From positions 2,734,001 through 2,798,000 of the forward strand of contig JAWRVZ010000048.1 in the NCBI GenBank assembly GCA_037043235.1: a DNA stretch of 64,000 bases. The letters run 5' to 3'. The notes below the pieces were generated by a model. That model saw only the letters and a program-made list of their open reading frames with translations. It did no database searches and was not told the origin of the DNA. The translations under genes and the position numbers were made by a program. Shown here one piece after another: positions 34,232-46,808 of this stretch (its first letter is position 1; the number at the start of each line of letters is the position of its first letter). This stretch comes from Rhodeus uyekii. Taxonomy: Eukaryota; Chordata; Actinopteri; Cypriniformes; Acheilognathidae.

Positions 34232-35521
34232 TTGATAGCTAGACTCACAAAGCCATACTTTTCACTAGATCGGCACGGAATCTGGTCCAATTTGCAGGTT
34301 ATTATGGCCAAGAGTCGTCCACTTAAGCATGAAGAGAGTGGCATGTAAAGTGACCAATCGCAGCTGGGTTTTGACATGTTGTTTAGGAAGCAATTGGACT
34401 CTTGAATATCTAGACGACTCAATGCTATCAACTAAGTCCAGAAATGTCGAACTTGAGTTTTCAGCCAGCTCTTGCTATTTGAGTTTGTGATACTTATCAG
34501 TTGGCCCATTAGCGGTTGCTTGGCATGCTGTCTGAGGCTTCGACACTTCCAAATTTCTAGTCCACAGATCGTATATGGTTTGTAGTTTTCAGCTGCATTT
34601 CCTTGAAGGTCTTCATTAAGAAAAGTGTTGTGGAGAGGTCACCAGTTAAGGTTTGAATGTGCCTGAGGCTCTAGTGGAAGGCTTGTTTTGTCTTTTTTTT
34701 TAAATCCAAATCAGGGGGAAATGTTGGAAAACGTACAAAAAAGTACTGCCAAAATGAATTCACTTATTCATTAACTCGTTTTTTTTTTTACTGTTCATTC
34801 TTTCGCTTGATGCTACTTTTTAAATTAAAATACCCCATTTAGATTTAATAAAAACAACAAAAACGACAACAATAATAATATAGTACCCATTCTAGGACTC
34901 CAAATAAAATCCTGCTGGAATTGAATGTTGTACTTTTTTTTTTTTTTTTCTTGAGGTCCCTCAAAGCAATTATGCAACAGTGGTTTCCCTGACAATGTCA
35001 CATGCTGTGCCACAATTTGTTAAATCCAAGGCTCCTTGAAATGAACATCTCTACATACAACATGATCCATTTGTAGTTAGATGCACTTCCCACGAAAAGC
35101 TAAATCGGCATTCCTTATGCGTCTACAAATCGTGTACGTGTTTATTTTTGTTCCTGTGCGCTTTTATTCCCGTCGTGTCAAGTGGCTGGCTTGCTTCTGC
35201 GTTACTGCTGCTGTGCTCGCCAGTGATCAATATTTTCAGTGCGTGCCATAACAGGGCTCATCTCACACATAATAAGGTTGCACACAAGTCCTCACAGCCC
35301 TGGGGAAAGTGCACTGCATTCAGATTCCCCGCAGTACGCCTCTGGAATCGTCTTCAGCACAGCATGTCAGCTGCTCACACAGAAAAGACTGTTCTGACAA
35401 CAGTCACAGCATTATTGTGTATCATTTTACATATCTCGAATTATACAATACTGTAGAGCAAGTTTGAAGGGTTTAGTATAAATCAACTTAGATTTTTTTT
35501 GTACACTTTTGTAGATCCTAA
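34232..35521. other. Noncoding DNA, nothing recognised
   Basis: T-rich tracts at 34692-34701 and 34933-34949. The plus ORF at 35148-35456 begins with a hydrophobic stretch but has no further support. Confidence 0.5.
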
Positions 35522-35560
<39 letters not shown>

Positions 35561-35673
35561 TGTATTATTATTTGTATTATTATTTGTATTATTATTAGTA
35601 TTATTAGTATTATTAGTATTAGTATTAGTATTAGTATTAGTATTATTATTGCACTAATAATAATAATAATAAT
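35522..35673. repeat. (ATT)n compound microsatellite
   Basis: A long ATT array grading into TTTGTATT, ATTAGT and AGTATT variants, ending in (TAA)n. The trinucleotide register is kept almost throughout. Confidence 0.95.
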
Positions 35674-37984
35674 ATTTTAAAGCTTTTTTTACATAAAAAA
35701 TACAGACACTGTAAGACATTCTGTTGAAATGTGATTTCTTTCTCAGTTGTTCACCTTTATTTAAGTCTATATTTACTAGGATACTCAACGACATGGGCAT
35801 TTTCCTCATATGTTTGTGTGTATTTGTTTGTTTAAGTGCAAGGAGACACATTTAGTAATTACCTTTTGCAGCATTTCATTGTCAGAATTGAAAAACAAAT
35901 GTCACCTCAAGGCATATTTTACACGTTCTTAGTACCTGGCAAGTGTTCATTCATATATACAAATGTATCTAATAAAGTGAGCTGCAGATTTTATATCAAA
36001 ATATATTTTTTTTCCTTTTGGGATATTTATGAGGTCGGAAAGGGTTGCTAAATCAGGTTCAGGTTGCCGTCATGTCATTTTCTCAGAAGTGCCTCTTCAT
36101 TCCTAAATTAAAAAATCTAAAAGTATGTTCTGATCACTCTTGACAGGGTCATTAACTCTCTAATTATTGCTTGACAGCTCCTTGACTTGCTGTGATGTGA
36201 CTTTACAGGCACAGTTTTGAAAATAAACCCTCAAGGTTACTAATTTTTAGTTAAAATTAAACACGTTCACCTTTTTCAAGATGCCAAGCGACCTCGAGAC
36301 CTGTAATTGGTCTGTTACACCTCAAAAGGCACACCATCATTAAAGTGCCTTAGATAAGAGGATGCAGAGCAACAGAGGAAGCAGTGAGAAAGGCAGCGAG
36401 ATTGTTTGCAATAATGTGTCCGCTCTGAATCATATCAGAAAAAGTTCTGAAAATATCAAAGCGCTTGGGTGCTTTTTATAGGCATGCTAATATTGCAGTC
36501 TTCATGCAAGAGCATGGAAACATAAGATGAAGCTGTTGTGGGAAGGTTTGCTGCTAACACGAAAACATCAGCTTTGGCATCTGCTCGCATTCTCATAAGT
36601 TTTCTGGTTTAATCACAGAAGTGTTTTTTTTTTTTTTCCTTTTCAGAGCTGTTTGCAAAAAAGGTATTCAGTTTATCCTTGTTTTTCAGGGGCCTTTGTC
36701 TCTCAAGGATGTATAGCATTGATTTAGATGATAAAACCTGCACAGGAGGTGTACGAAATTCAACCAATCCATCGCCATGAGAAGTACAATAACCTCTAAT
36801 GTTTCCAGTCATCTTGTGCAAATTATAACAAGTTATCGCAGGAATGTGTTGAATAAAACTTATATTGCTGAGGTAAAGGTTTGTGAAGCAATATTGAGCT
36901 TATATGACATATTCTATAATTAAACCCTCCATCCATTCATCCATCCATCCATCCAAGCAGTTAACATTAATATTACATTTCGTGAGGAGAAACCATCTGA
37001 AAGTGTGTCTTTCCTTAATAATAAAGAAAATATGACTCTAGAGTCCCTTAGTGAGTTTTAAAAGTCCTAACAGCCTGTGATATCCATTAAAACCTCTGCC
37101 AAATTCCTGATTTTCAACGATCTCATTATATTATCATATATTAATTTTCCGTCCATCAGACCACACCAATTAAATATAGCTTTACTTTACTACCTCCAGA
37201 AATGAGAATAAGTCAGATAAAATAGATTGGGGTCAGATCTCGTTATACAGCGGTGGGAAAAGTAACTCTGTCCGAAAAGACAAATAGAAAAATGATTTCC
37301 GAGAGTTTAGCCTGTTTAAATAAGATGATGTAAGTCAATAATCTTCACCTTCTCGTCAATCCAACGACGACACTTAGTCAAAGCCTGAATCTAAATGTAC
37401 CAATCAGTTGGATGGAGAAAACGATTCATCGTTTGCTCATGAGCCCATGGGCATCGGGACACTGAAGCTCTTCACATCCATTCTGTCATTTTGATGTATG
37501 TGTGGCTCGTGGCGTATGAATTCAATTAACATATAGTACTGTATACAGCTGCCATTTCCCTGTAAACAATGCGTCAAAATGACAGCTCTATAACTTATTT
37601 CAAACACGATCAGCTTTGATAAAATCGATGGACAAATCCCAAAAATATGCAAAGGTAAGCAAAACTTTCACTCTTGATATGGACATAACTGAATCCTCAA
37701 ACTATGTGAAATTTTGAGATGTTCTTTGGATTTTCTAAGCAGTGTTTGACTGGCAGGTGATAAAAAAAAGAATATCTCCCTTTCGAATGCATTAACATAG
37801 ATCTAGATTAATAGAGGATGTGAAGAGATATTGTTGTTCAAGTCATGTGGTGCTAATAGTGCTTACCAATGTAACTATATACATTGTGTATGTATGTATA
37901 CATGTATAACTGCATGTATGTATAACTATAGCATCCAACTCAGAAAGAAAGTTGGCACGACCACATTTATTGCTACATGTCGTT
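35674..37984. other. Noncoding DNA with a short (CATC)n tract
   Basis: (CCATC)-type repeats lie at about 36927-36955. No gene or transposon is recognised. Confidence 0.5.
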
Positions 37985-38400
37985 TTCCAGCGTGTGTGTT
38001 GCATACTGACTGTTTGGTTTTTTGGAGACTGCACTTATAAGGTGTGTTCCTAAATTTTCATGGTTTTGGGTTTTGTCTGTCTTGTGGTGGTCTTTCTTTA
38101 CGAGTGCTGTGACGTGTTTGCCCACTCACCTGTTTCCTCATCAATAACCTCATTGGGCTTGTCAGCTGTATCGTCTTCCCTCATTTAACCCATGTGTATA
38201 TCAACCCTGTGTTTACATTCAGCCTTTGTCTGATGATTGTTTGACATTGTGTTTCCACCCGAGTCACTTCACATTGGCTCATATGAAAGTTTTGCACCAG
38301 ACGTGCCCTTTTGTTTTGAACTGTTCTTCTGTGTTATTATTAAAAACATTTAAGTCATTCCATTTGCTCCCATGCCTTCATCATCCTCTGACAATACCCT
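37985..38400 (+). repeat. Dispersed repeat P, plus copy
   Basis: Positions 37985-38117 match the reverse complement of 43755-43945 almost base for base, apart from one 50-bp indel. Shared blocks include GACTGTTTGGTTTTTTGGAG and CTTTACGAGTGCTGTGACGTG. After about 38120 the two diverge. The tail (GTTATTATTAAAAACATTTAAG, ending near CCCTGACA) looks like an interspersed-repeat 3' end. The family is unknown to me. Confidence 0.65.
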
Positions 38401-38454
38401 GACATATTGTTTTTTCTATGCTTTATGAAAATAAATATGTCATATATGTATACA

Positions 38455-38465
38455 TGTACATGTAC

Positions 38466-38501
<36 letters not shown>

Positions 38502-38517
38502 GTATATATATATATAT
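38455..38517. repeat. (TG)n/(TA)n microsatellite
   Basis: TG run 38466-38493, then GTATG and TATATA units, abutting the next transposon. Confidence 0.95.
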
Positions 38518-38644
38518 CATACACAGTAGTATCTCAAGATACGAAAGGCTCAACTTACGAAAAATCCAAGTTACGAAAGCAAAGACGAAAAATTTTACTG
38601 CTTTACATACGAATAGTTTTTAAGATACGAAAGGTTTCTGAAAG

Positions 38645-38856
38645 TGAGCGTGGTTTGCGATTGTTGACGGGGAAGGGGGGTGTAGAGGGGTTTGCGACAC
38701 ACGCCTACTCTCCAACACAGCTTCAGCGCCACTGCCGCTTACATCCGTTTTGAGCGCGGTTCGCGACTGTTGACGGGGAAGGGGGGTGTAGAGGGGTTTG
38801 CGACACACGCCTGCTCTTCAACACAGCTTCAGCGCCACTGCCGCTTGCAGCCACGA
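38645..38856 (+). repeat. 106-bp tandem duplication
   Basis: Unit 1 (38645-38750) and unit 2 (38751-38856) are highly similar and share TGTTGACGGGGAAGGGGGGT and AACACAGCTTCAGCGCCACT. A few substitutions separate them. Confidence 0.92.
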
Positions 38857-38904
38857 CAGAGTGACATTACAAGGTTTCATACAAGTTCAGCGAGTTCGGC
38901 AGGC

Positions 38905-38963
38905 AGATTAAAAAGCCCAGTAGGCCGGATATGGCCCGCGGGTCGTAGTTTGCCCACCCCTGT
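38905..38963. mobile_element. hAT (Charlie-like) terminal fragment
   Basis: The segment ends in GTCGTAGTTTGCCCACCCCTG; its reverse complement begins CAGGGGTGGGCAAACTACG, a typical hAT-Charlie-type terminus, and CCGCGGGCC-like sequence is adjacent. Only one end is identifiable. Confidence 0.6.
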
Positions 38964-39258
38964 TCTATACGTACGTGCTGGCGTGTTTTAGGTCAGCCAT
39001 TCCGCACTTGAAACTTTACCTTTTCCTCCTCCTCTGCCGCCACTTTTGGAAATAGCCTCACTCGAAAGGTAAGCTTCGGCATTTTACGTTATTTCATTGT
39101 TTATAGGTCAATTTATCTTTATTATGAAATTTAATGGGGTGTTTTTGGAGGGCTTGGAACGGATTAGCCATTTTACATGTAAAATGTGTTCCAAGATGCG
39201 AAAAACTCATTCGAAGGCCGCCTCGGAACGGATTAATTTCGTATCTCGAGGTACCATT

Positions 39259-40464
39259 TTGATGTATGTATTGGTCGTTTTGTTTTAGATTAAAGTGCCC
39301 ATGTTACAAATATTATATGCACACTCAAGGACACATTGAAGTGGTTTTAAAGTAATTTCATATTATAAGCATTTTTCATATATGAAGTCAATTGCTGGTA
39401 CTTGTGTAGAATCTTTTAGCAGTAAAATGTGTGACAAAAATTACACATATTTATATATATTTTTTTTATGCCTATACTAAAACATTTCAATGTTTTATTC
39501 ACATTGTTTTATTTGCAGTCCAAGTAGTCTTGGAAACAAAAAAATCTGCAGTTCCATCTAATCAACTGTAAATATTTCATAAGGCTCTCACACTCTCATA
39601 TGTACTGTCTACTGTTCTTAGGAGCTCATGCACAGTGTGATGTCTTCATGTTGGTCCGAGCGAATTTTACACACACAAATTGGCCTCTTTCAGACCCAAA
39701 TGGACTGTCTGCAATATGAAAGCATTTCTTCCTCAGGCATTTTCTGAAATGACTATAAGATGAACACAGTGACTAAAGCTATGGAGTGCCATAGATTAGC
39801 TTAGCTCAGCAGAGATACTGAATAAGAGGTTATGATATGGGGGAGCAAGAGTCTTCTGGGATATTGGGTCAGTCGTGCAAGCTGAAGTGTATTCTGTAAG
39901 TATTACTTAAAAGGCCACAGGAGCGATGGGGGTCACGTTTAGTTATTTCATGCTAAGTGACCCTGGTGTTCTGTTGGAAGACATAGGCGGCTCTACCATC
40001 TGGTGAGCCCAACTGTTCTCTGCCACAAGAAGGTGAATTTGTACGTAGACTCTGGCAAGTGCTCCATGTTGGCTTTTGAATTCACCAAACTGTTGTGCAA
40101 CTTTAGTGCATAGTATTTCAGCGAAACCCCTCTGTCTTAGTTGCGAACCACCCGCCATCCAGCTTATGTAGGTGCTAAATGTGCCACAAGGTTGCAGTTT
40201 TTTTTTTTTAAATGAAACCCAAACGCCTATGCTTTTGATTAAAATGTTACTTGTTACAAAATGTGCTGAAGTGAATTCATAGTTTTTTTTTTGTTTGTTT
40301 TTTTGTTGTTGTTTTTCTTCATGTATAGCTTTTTCTGTTCTTTAGAAGTTTGTGGTCAGAAATGAATGCATTTGTTCAACAAGTGAAAGTAAATTTATAA
40401 TATCGCACAGTATTTTAATCTCAAATAAATGTTGTTCTTTCTGATCTTTCCAAAATTATAAAAT
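39259..40464. other. Noncoding DNA; one unassigned minus ORF
   Basis: AT-rich. A 71-codon minus ORF at 39943-40158 has a soluble-looking composition but no recognised family and no supporting splice context that I can see. Confidence 0.45.
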
Positions 40465-41695
40465 AGGCAAGGCAAGTTTATTTGTATAGCACATTTCATA
40501 CACAATGGTAATTCAAAGTGCTTTACATAAAGAAGAATGATAAAAATAAAACATTAAAAATGATTAAAAGAATAAAAAGATAATACGTATAAAATAAAAT
40601 GCAAACAGTTCGGACATAGCACAGTGCTCAATCTGCAAATGCATAGGTAAAAAGATGTGTTTTGAGTCTTGATTTGAATGTGGCTACTGTTGGAGCACAC
40701 CTGATCTCTTCTGGAAGCTGGTTCCAGCTGCGGCTGGCGTAACAGCTAAAAGCAGACTCTCCTTGCTTTGAGTGAACTCTGGGTATTACTAAGTGACTTG
40801 ATCCTGATGATCTTAGTGATCTGTTAGGTTTATATTCTATGAGCATATCTGCAATGTATTGAGGTCCTAGGCCATTGAGTGATTTATAAACAAGTAACAG
40901 TACTTTAAAATCAATTCTAAATGTAACTGGAAGCCAGTGCAAGGACCTAAGGACTGGTGTGATGTGTTCATATTTTCTGGTTCTGCTCAGAATCCTGGCA
41001 GCAGCATTCTGTACGAGCTGCAGCTGTCTTATGGTCTTTTTGGGAAGGCCGGTGAGGAGCCCATTACAATAATCCACCCTGCTGGTGATGAAAGCATGAA
41101 CAAGTTTCTCTTAGTCTTGATTGGAGACAAAGCTTCTAATTCTTGCAATATTTTTGAGATGATAAAATGCTGATTTAGTTATTGTTTTTTACATGGCTAC
41201 TGAAACTCAGGTCTGACTCCAAAATCACACCAAGATTCCTGACCTGATTTTTAGTTGTTTGACCCCTAGAGTGAAGGTATGCGTTCACTTTGAGAACTTC
41301 ATCTTTGTTTTCAAATGCAATGACTTCAGTTTTGTCTTTGTTTAACTGAAGGAAGTTTAGGCACATCCAGTTTTTAATTTCATCAATGCATTGACACAGG
41401 GAGTCAATGGGGCTGTAATCATTAGGTGATAACGCGAGGTAAATCTGGGTGTCATCTGCATAGCTGTGATATGCAATTTGGTTCTTTCTCATTATTTGGC
41501 TCAGTGGCAGCATATATAAGTTGAACAGGAGGGGTGCAAGTATTGAACCTTGAGGGACTCCGCATGTCATGGATGTCCAACTCAGACTTATGGTCACTGA
41601 TACTCACATAATAACATCTCCCTACTAAGTATGACCTGTACCATTTAAGAACCATCTCAGAAAGCCCAACCCAGTTTTCCAGCCTGTCAAGGAGA
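40465..41695 (-). pseudogene. 5'-truncated L2-clade LINE (reverse transcriptase 3' half)
   Basis: The minus strand encodes the RT palm to C-terminus of a non-LTR retrotransposon. The block 41175-41597 has CGVPQGSILAPLLFNLYM and the catalytic YADD motif (in SYADDTQIY), followed by LQLNKDKTEV. After a frameshift in an A-run near 41187 and a stop near 41117, the C-terminal block 40628-41077 gives DYCNGLLTGLPKK, NAAARIL, LHWLPV and FKSRLKTHLF, diagnostic of L2-type LINEs. A second frameshift separates the upstream block (41452-41655). The 3' tail (40465-40540, GGCAAGGCAAGTTTATTTG) matches the free tail at 49637-49710. The 5' truncation near 41695 is typical of incomplete reverse transcription. 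Confidence 0.9.
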
Positions 41696-43450
41696 AGGAG
41701 AAAATAGAAGAAAAATCACAATATTGATACTTTTACTGCATTTTGATAAAATAAATGCAGCCTTGTTGAGCATATAAAAACATTTCAAACGGAAATGTGT
41801 GTGTGTGTTGTACTTGGCAAAATAAAAAAAAATAAAAAAAATATTTTGACTATTTAGGAAAATATCTCTTTACTAATTACTTTAGACCCATATTCACCCT
41901 TAAGCCCCTGTGCTGAATTGTGCGAATTGACACTTAAGTAGCTTAAGGTCTGCAGATTTGTTTGTTTTTCTGTTTTCTTTTTTTTTTTGTGAAAGATGTT
42001 ATCAAAGGTAGAAACAAGTGATTTTCCACATCCTCTATAAACGATTCAGCAGGACAAATGAACAACTTCCCAGATTTCCAAAGGATTAGTTTAGATTATT
42101 ATTATTTACACACTACAATGTCATTCCAAGCCTTCATAGCCAATTTTCAAATATCATCAATGTCTCTCATTACATGGAATTCATCAAGTTCATTATAATC
42201 TTGCAGAAGGAAAGTCATATGGAGTAACATCATGGTGAATTAATGATGACAGATTTTCAATGTATAACCAAACAAACCAACATGAAATCAAATGTGCACA
42301 ATTTCTAACTGCATTTCAAACACGTCATCTACTACATAAAGTGCTTTTCATCACTCAAATAGATCCTGACAGATAAAAACACATCCTGACCATTGCATTT
42401 ATTATTTTCTTGTTAAACATCCTATCATCCTACATTTTCCTCGGGCAAAACAGAATTAAATTGAGTTGTGAATGCCCTATCATATTGACTTCAAGAACTT
42501 GCATTACAAGTACCAAAATAAGGGGGTCATGTAATCATCTACTCCTCCTTTAATGAACATGGTCTGTTTTCTCACTGAATAATAGCTTTTTTTGCCATGA
42601 TAAGCATGAAAAGGAAGGTTTTCTAAAGAAAAAAAAAAACAATAACAAATATAGCCGCCAATCTCATTGTAATTATTCTAGACCTTATGATGAGTGCTTA
42701 AAATGCATGGCTGACTTCTAAAGTAATGTGAGAGGGGAAGCTCTCCATTTCTAATATTGGATGGACTCGATGTGGGTGTTTTTTTTAATCTTGTTGCTAG
42801 GTGGGTGTCATTTCTGGTAGATCCGGGCTCATGCTGGGTGTATCCATGATGGGTAGTGCACTTAAGCCGAAGAGCAAGATTGATCGAGTCATTACCTGCT
42901 ACATGACATATTCAAGTCAGATAATGTCTCAGACTGAAAAGCCCCTCAAAGACTTCAATCAGAAACGTTATTAGAGCCAAGAAGACATGCAATACAGAAT
43001 ATGGACAAGTTTCCCAGTTATGTTACTTTTGCAGCATACCAATATTTCAACCCTATTAGCTTCATATAATTTACATATAAGTTTGGGAAGCAATTTGGAG
43101 GGCACAGTATGAGTTGATTTGTGGTCATTTCTTTGTTGAAAACTTGCCAAGCTACAGTGCTTTGGCGTGGATGGTTGCTAGGTGTTTTGTTTTACTGATC
43201 AAAAAAACTCAATTAAATAAATAAAATAAGTCTTGGCTGATTTATGGACATGACTCTGTGGTGCCATGTAAGCCTATGGGAATTTTTCAATTTTCTGCCT
43301 GGCAAAAAATAAGAATGACTGCTAAGTCATTACATTAATTTAAATGATTGGTAGTTGTTTGACAGGAGTAGTAAGACTAAAACATATAGCTAATAGAATA
43401 TATGCTATCTTTACATTTTGAGGTCAGTTGGATTTTAGTTTTGTTCAGAG
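41696..43450. other. Noncoding DNA, nothing recognised
   Basis: AT-rich, without an assigned feature. Confidence 0.55.
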
Positions 43451-44130
43451 CACGGAAGGATAAACTATTGAATAGAGACTACACCACCCTCTCACCAGGC
43501 ACTAAGTTAACGTTCCTCTCATAGCAAAACAGGTTAGCTTACAGAGAAGAGGCAGGAGACGTGGATACAAAAGAAAACGACCTTGCAATAAAAAAGCACT
43601 GAAATGACCTGGGTAGTGAAGGACTCCTGGGTTTCAGGACTCCTGAGTGCAGGAGCGGAGGCATCTCATCAGGGAATAAAGGGCCCAATAAACCCTCTAC
43701 AGGAAGTCACTATTCCCTCACAGCGATACACCAACATCCTCGCGCAAACGCCACTCACGTCACAGCACTCGTAAAGAAAAGACCACCACAAGAATCCACT
43801 CCTGCCTTAGGCACTCAGCTACTGAAATTAAATAATTAAATTGCAGACAAAACCCAAAACCATGAGCATTTAGGAACATACCTTATAAGTGCAGTCTCCA
43901 AAAAACCAAACAGTCAGGATGCAACACACACGCTGGAAAACTAAGGGTTTGTTCAGTCTACCTGAGGACAATATGCACAGAATCACGTCTGCTTCACAGG
44001 GCAACCTCTGATTCTGCGCCATACAGCTAAAAAAACAACACACAAATGACTTCCACCTACCTGCAGAGGGACAACCTCAATCAATCGCCAACCACAGGGA
44101 TCTGCCCACAGCGGCGCTCTGCAAATAAGC
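43451..44130 (-). repeat. Dispersed repeat P, minus copy
   Basis: The part 43755-43945 matches 37985-38117 in reverse orientation. It carries an extra 50 bp (43794-43843) absent from the other copy at a single clean breakpoint. The flanks (43451-43754 and 43946-44130) are GC-richer than the surroundings and probably belong to the same element, but no match to them exists in the window. Confidence 0.55.
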
Positions 44131-45401
44131 TAAAATTAGCCACTATGTGATAAACAACCCAGACAAAATTATGCATACCTGGACGGTGACCAAGTGTGAC
44201 CCAGGAAAAGGAGCGGTGACTCTCGACACGTTTCATCTAGCCAACCAGCTTCTGATAGGACAGTCAATGAGCCGACTAACTAACCACATGCCGCTTTTGC
44301 TTATGCAAGAAGTCTCTGATGCTCACCAAGGACACATTCAATTTCATTTTTTTTTTTTTCATCAAACATGTTACAAGCTACCGTTTTGAGCTTTCTGTTC
44401 ATCAAAGACCACAGTTTATCAAAATTTTGATTGGTTATCACATTCAAAGCAGTAATCTATTGGCCAAATGATCGCATGTTGCTTGGAAACCACAAACAGC
44501 CTATTTTTAAGGTAATCACATGACGGAAAAAAATGTTTATTATGAGCATCATTTCTTACCATTGATATATTTTATCATATTGCATTTTCTTCATGCCTAA
44601 CAGTTCTTAATCATGGTAAAATCATTACAGAAGGCACTTATGACTAATTGCTTTATTCAAAAAAGCAAGCAAATACCAACATAAATTATATTTTCTCTAC
44701 TTGAACCTATAAATGATATAATTTGTAATTTGCTTCTCATTGAGCTGAATAGTCTCATAAGCTAAATTTAGTTTAATGCTCTATTTTGTGATGCCATCGT
44801 CTTTAGCTGAAGCAATGGATGCTGCTCTTATTGCAAGACTATTAAAAGGAGGAGTATTACATCCGCTGCTTTAATCTGTTGTTGCTGCACACACACACAC
44901 ACACACACTTACACACACATACTCTAAGGGAGTTTTTAATTGGGTTACCACAGAAGGAGCTGTCAGATTAACCACATGTAGAGAGAGAGAGAAAAGTGAG
45001 GTTTTGACTGGTCACATTTCTGGCAGGGAACTTGATTGCCACTGACAGCCTGTTTTGAGTAATTCTATTATGAAATGATAAAGAGAAGGCAATGCTTAGA
45101 TCAAGTCATGTCACAGTGGCAACGATATCATTGAACAGTACAAGTTAACTAAAGCTAAACACGTGTTTTTCTTGTTCCCATGGCTATAATGAGGTGCAAT
45201 CACGTTGCACAGCGATTTTTAAGCAGCTAGCCTGCAATCCGAGCTTCTCCAATGCAATCAAGATGTTTTATGTGATAAGAAAAGCCATTTTAATGCCCTC
45301 TGTATTTAGGGTAGCTAAATACTTGTACAAAACCTGGACTTTGGAGGGATGGCTGAAAGGTTTTCCTGGGTTGGAAGGGTGTTTTTAAGAGCTCAGTCTT
45401 T
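44131..45401. other. Noncoding DNA with a (CA)n microsatellite
   Basis: (CA)n lies at 44889-44908. Otherwise AT-rich with no gene recognised. Confidence 0.5.
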
Positions 45402-45996
45402 CTTTAAACCAGTGGTTCTCAAATAGTGGGGCGCGGCCCCCTGGGGGGGGCGCGGAGCGATGCCAGGGGGGGCGCGCGTGACCGTGGGGAACATTCTTTT
45501 TTTGTCAGGGAGTAGGTTTTCTTGCACTGAACAAGAGCAGCAGATATGAAGTTCAGATAACAAACCCTTCACCCGTTGATGTGTATGTGTGCCGGTGTTC
45601 ATGTGTCACGTGATCAATCGCTAAATTCACACGTGTTTTCACGCGCTATCTGGCACTGATCCAAAAAAGACGCGCTCAGAGAACTTGATCATTATAAAGG
45701 TTTTTAAGCGACAAACATTCACTTCCACATATCTGAGAATCTGAATGTCAGGTAGTTGATAACAGAGCCAACAAGTTAGTGACTATTTTGAATAAAAAAG
45801 AAAAAACTAAATAAATGTGAAACATCTATCAAACAGCGCTTTTTTTGACTGCGGTCTGTCACGTGACAAGCATGACGCGTTGCCATGTAAACAATAAAGC
45901 GAAAGTTCCAAAATAGGGGGAGGGGGGGCGCGCGAAATGTTTACTTCTTCCTAGGGGGGGCGCGACAGAAAATAATTGAGAAGCACTGCTTTAAAC
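45402..45996. mobile_element. Non-autonomous hAT element with perfect 8-bp target duplication
   Basis: The element body (45410-45988, 579 bp) starts CAGTGGTTCTCAAATAG and ends, read inward, CAGTGCTTCTCAATTAT. Exact direct repeats CTTTAAAC flank it (45402-45409 and 45989-45996). An 8-bp duplication plus CAGTGGTTCTCAA termini is diagnostic of hAT. Both subterminal regions are G-rich (GGGGGGGCGCG runs at 45430-45478 and 45915-45965) and mirror each other as inverted repeats. No transposase is present, so it was mobilised in trans. Confidence 0.95.
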
Positions 45997-46766
45997 GTTT
46001 GTGTACAAGTTATACAGTACTGAAGCATCAGATGAGGCTCTCTGTGTCTGGGTTATTCACGGAAGCCTTGCTAACTGTTGTTTGTGGCAGAATACCAAAT
46101 TACAGAGTCGCATTTAGTCTCAAAACCAACCTGAGAGCAATACATTATTAATGATTATACTGTACTTTAAATAAATCATTTGATAGGGAAGAGTCATTGC
46201 CTCTGCTCTCTTATATTTATTGATAAGTAGTCAAGGATAGGTAGGCTGTCTGGTGTCGTATATCTGAATTAACTCAAAGCTATAAATATTTGATTTTTAA
46301 CACCGATGAGTTTATCGAATACATGCCACTGATCTGGAGGTGGTTACTGAAATATTTTCTGTTTCCCACACAGGACAACGATATATATATAAAACGTAGC
46401 ACATCTTAAAGTTTTGATTCCACTTCTGCAGATCACACTAACGTACCTGTGACCCAAGACAAGCAATTCTGAGTCAGATTATGTTGGTGTAGTTGCTCAG
46501 TGTAGGAAACGTGTGCAGTCTGTTGGACATATTAGGATGTCTGAACTCAGCCTGAAGCTAATACAATCAGTTGTGGAATGACCCTTTGCTAAAGCTCTGC
46601 CTCCCTTCATTACTGTTGCTTGCGCTGGCAAAATTCACAAAGCAACAGTTCAAGGTGGGTTATTGTATTGTATTGGGTTATTTTGATGAGATAAAGCTTT
46701 GGAAAAACATATTATTGGTCATATTGTTAGAATCAAGTAAGTGTTTTGTATTTTTATAATTGTTCA
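45997..46766. other. Noncoding DNA, nothing recognised
   Basis: AT-rich, with a short TATATATATA tract near 46381. Confidence 0.5.
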
Positions 46767-46773
46767 TTAAATT

Positions 46774-46808
<35 letters not shown>

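Larger units (their letters stand above)
38524..39258. mobile_element. Pogo-like DNA element, family Z, with internal duplication and hAT end
   Basis: The left end CAGTAGTATCTCAAGATACG and the right end, read inward as AAATGGTACCTCGAGATACG, form imperfect inverted repeats. Both are followed by TTACGAAA- or GGATTAATTTCG-type subterminal sequence. The right-most bases have decayed and the left side merges into a TA-rich microsatellite, so TA duplication cannot be verified. The interior holds a 106-bp tandem duplication and a hAT-like terminus. No transposase is present. Confidence 0.72.

Noticed and set aside
35148..35456. 102-codon plus ORF with a hydrophobic start, possible secreted protein
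   Set aside because: The hydrophobic stretch is T-rich codon composition, and no domain or regulatory context supports it.
39943..40158. 71-codon minus ORF as a gene
   Set aside because: There is no domain, splice context or cysteine or repeat pattern that sets it apart from chance.
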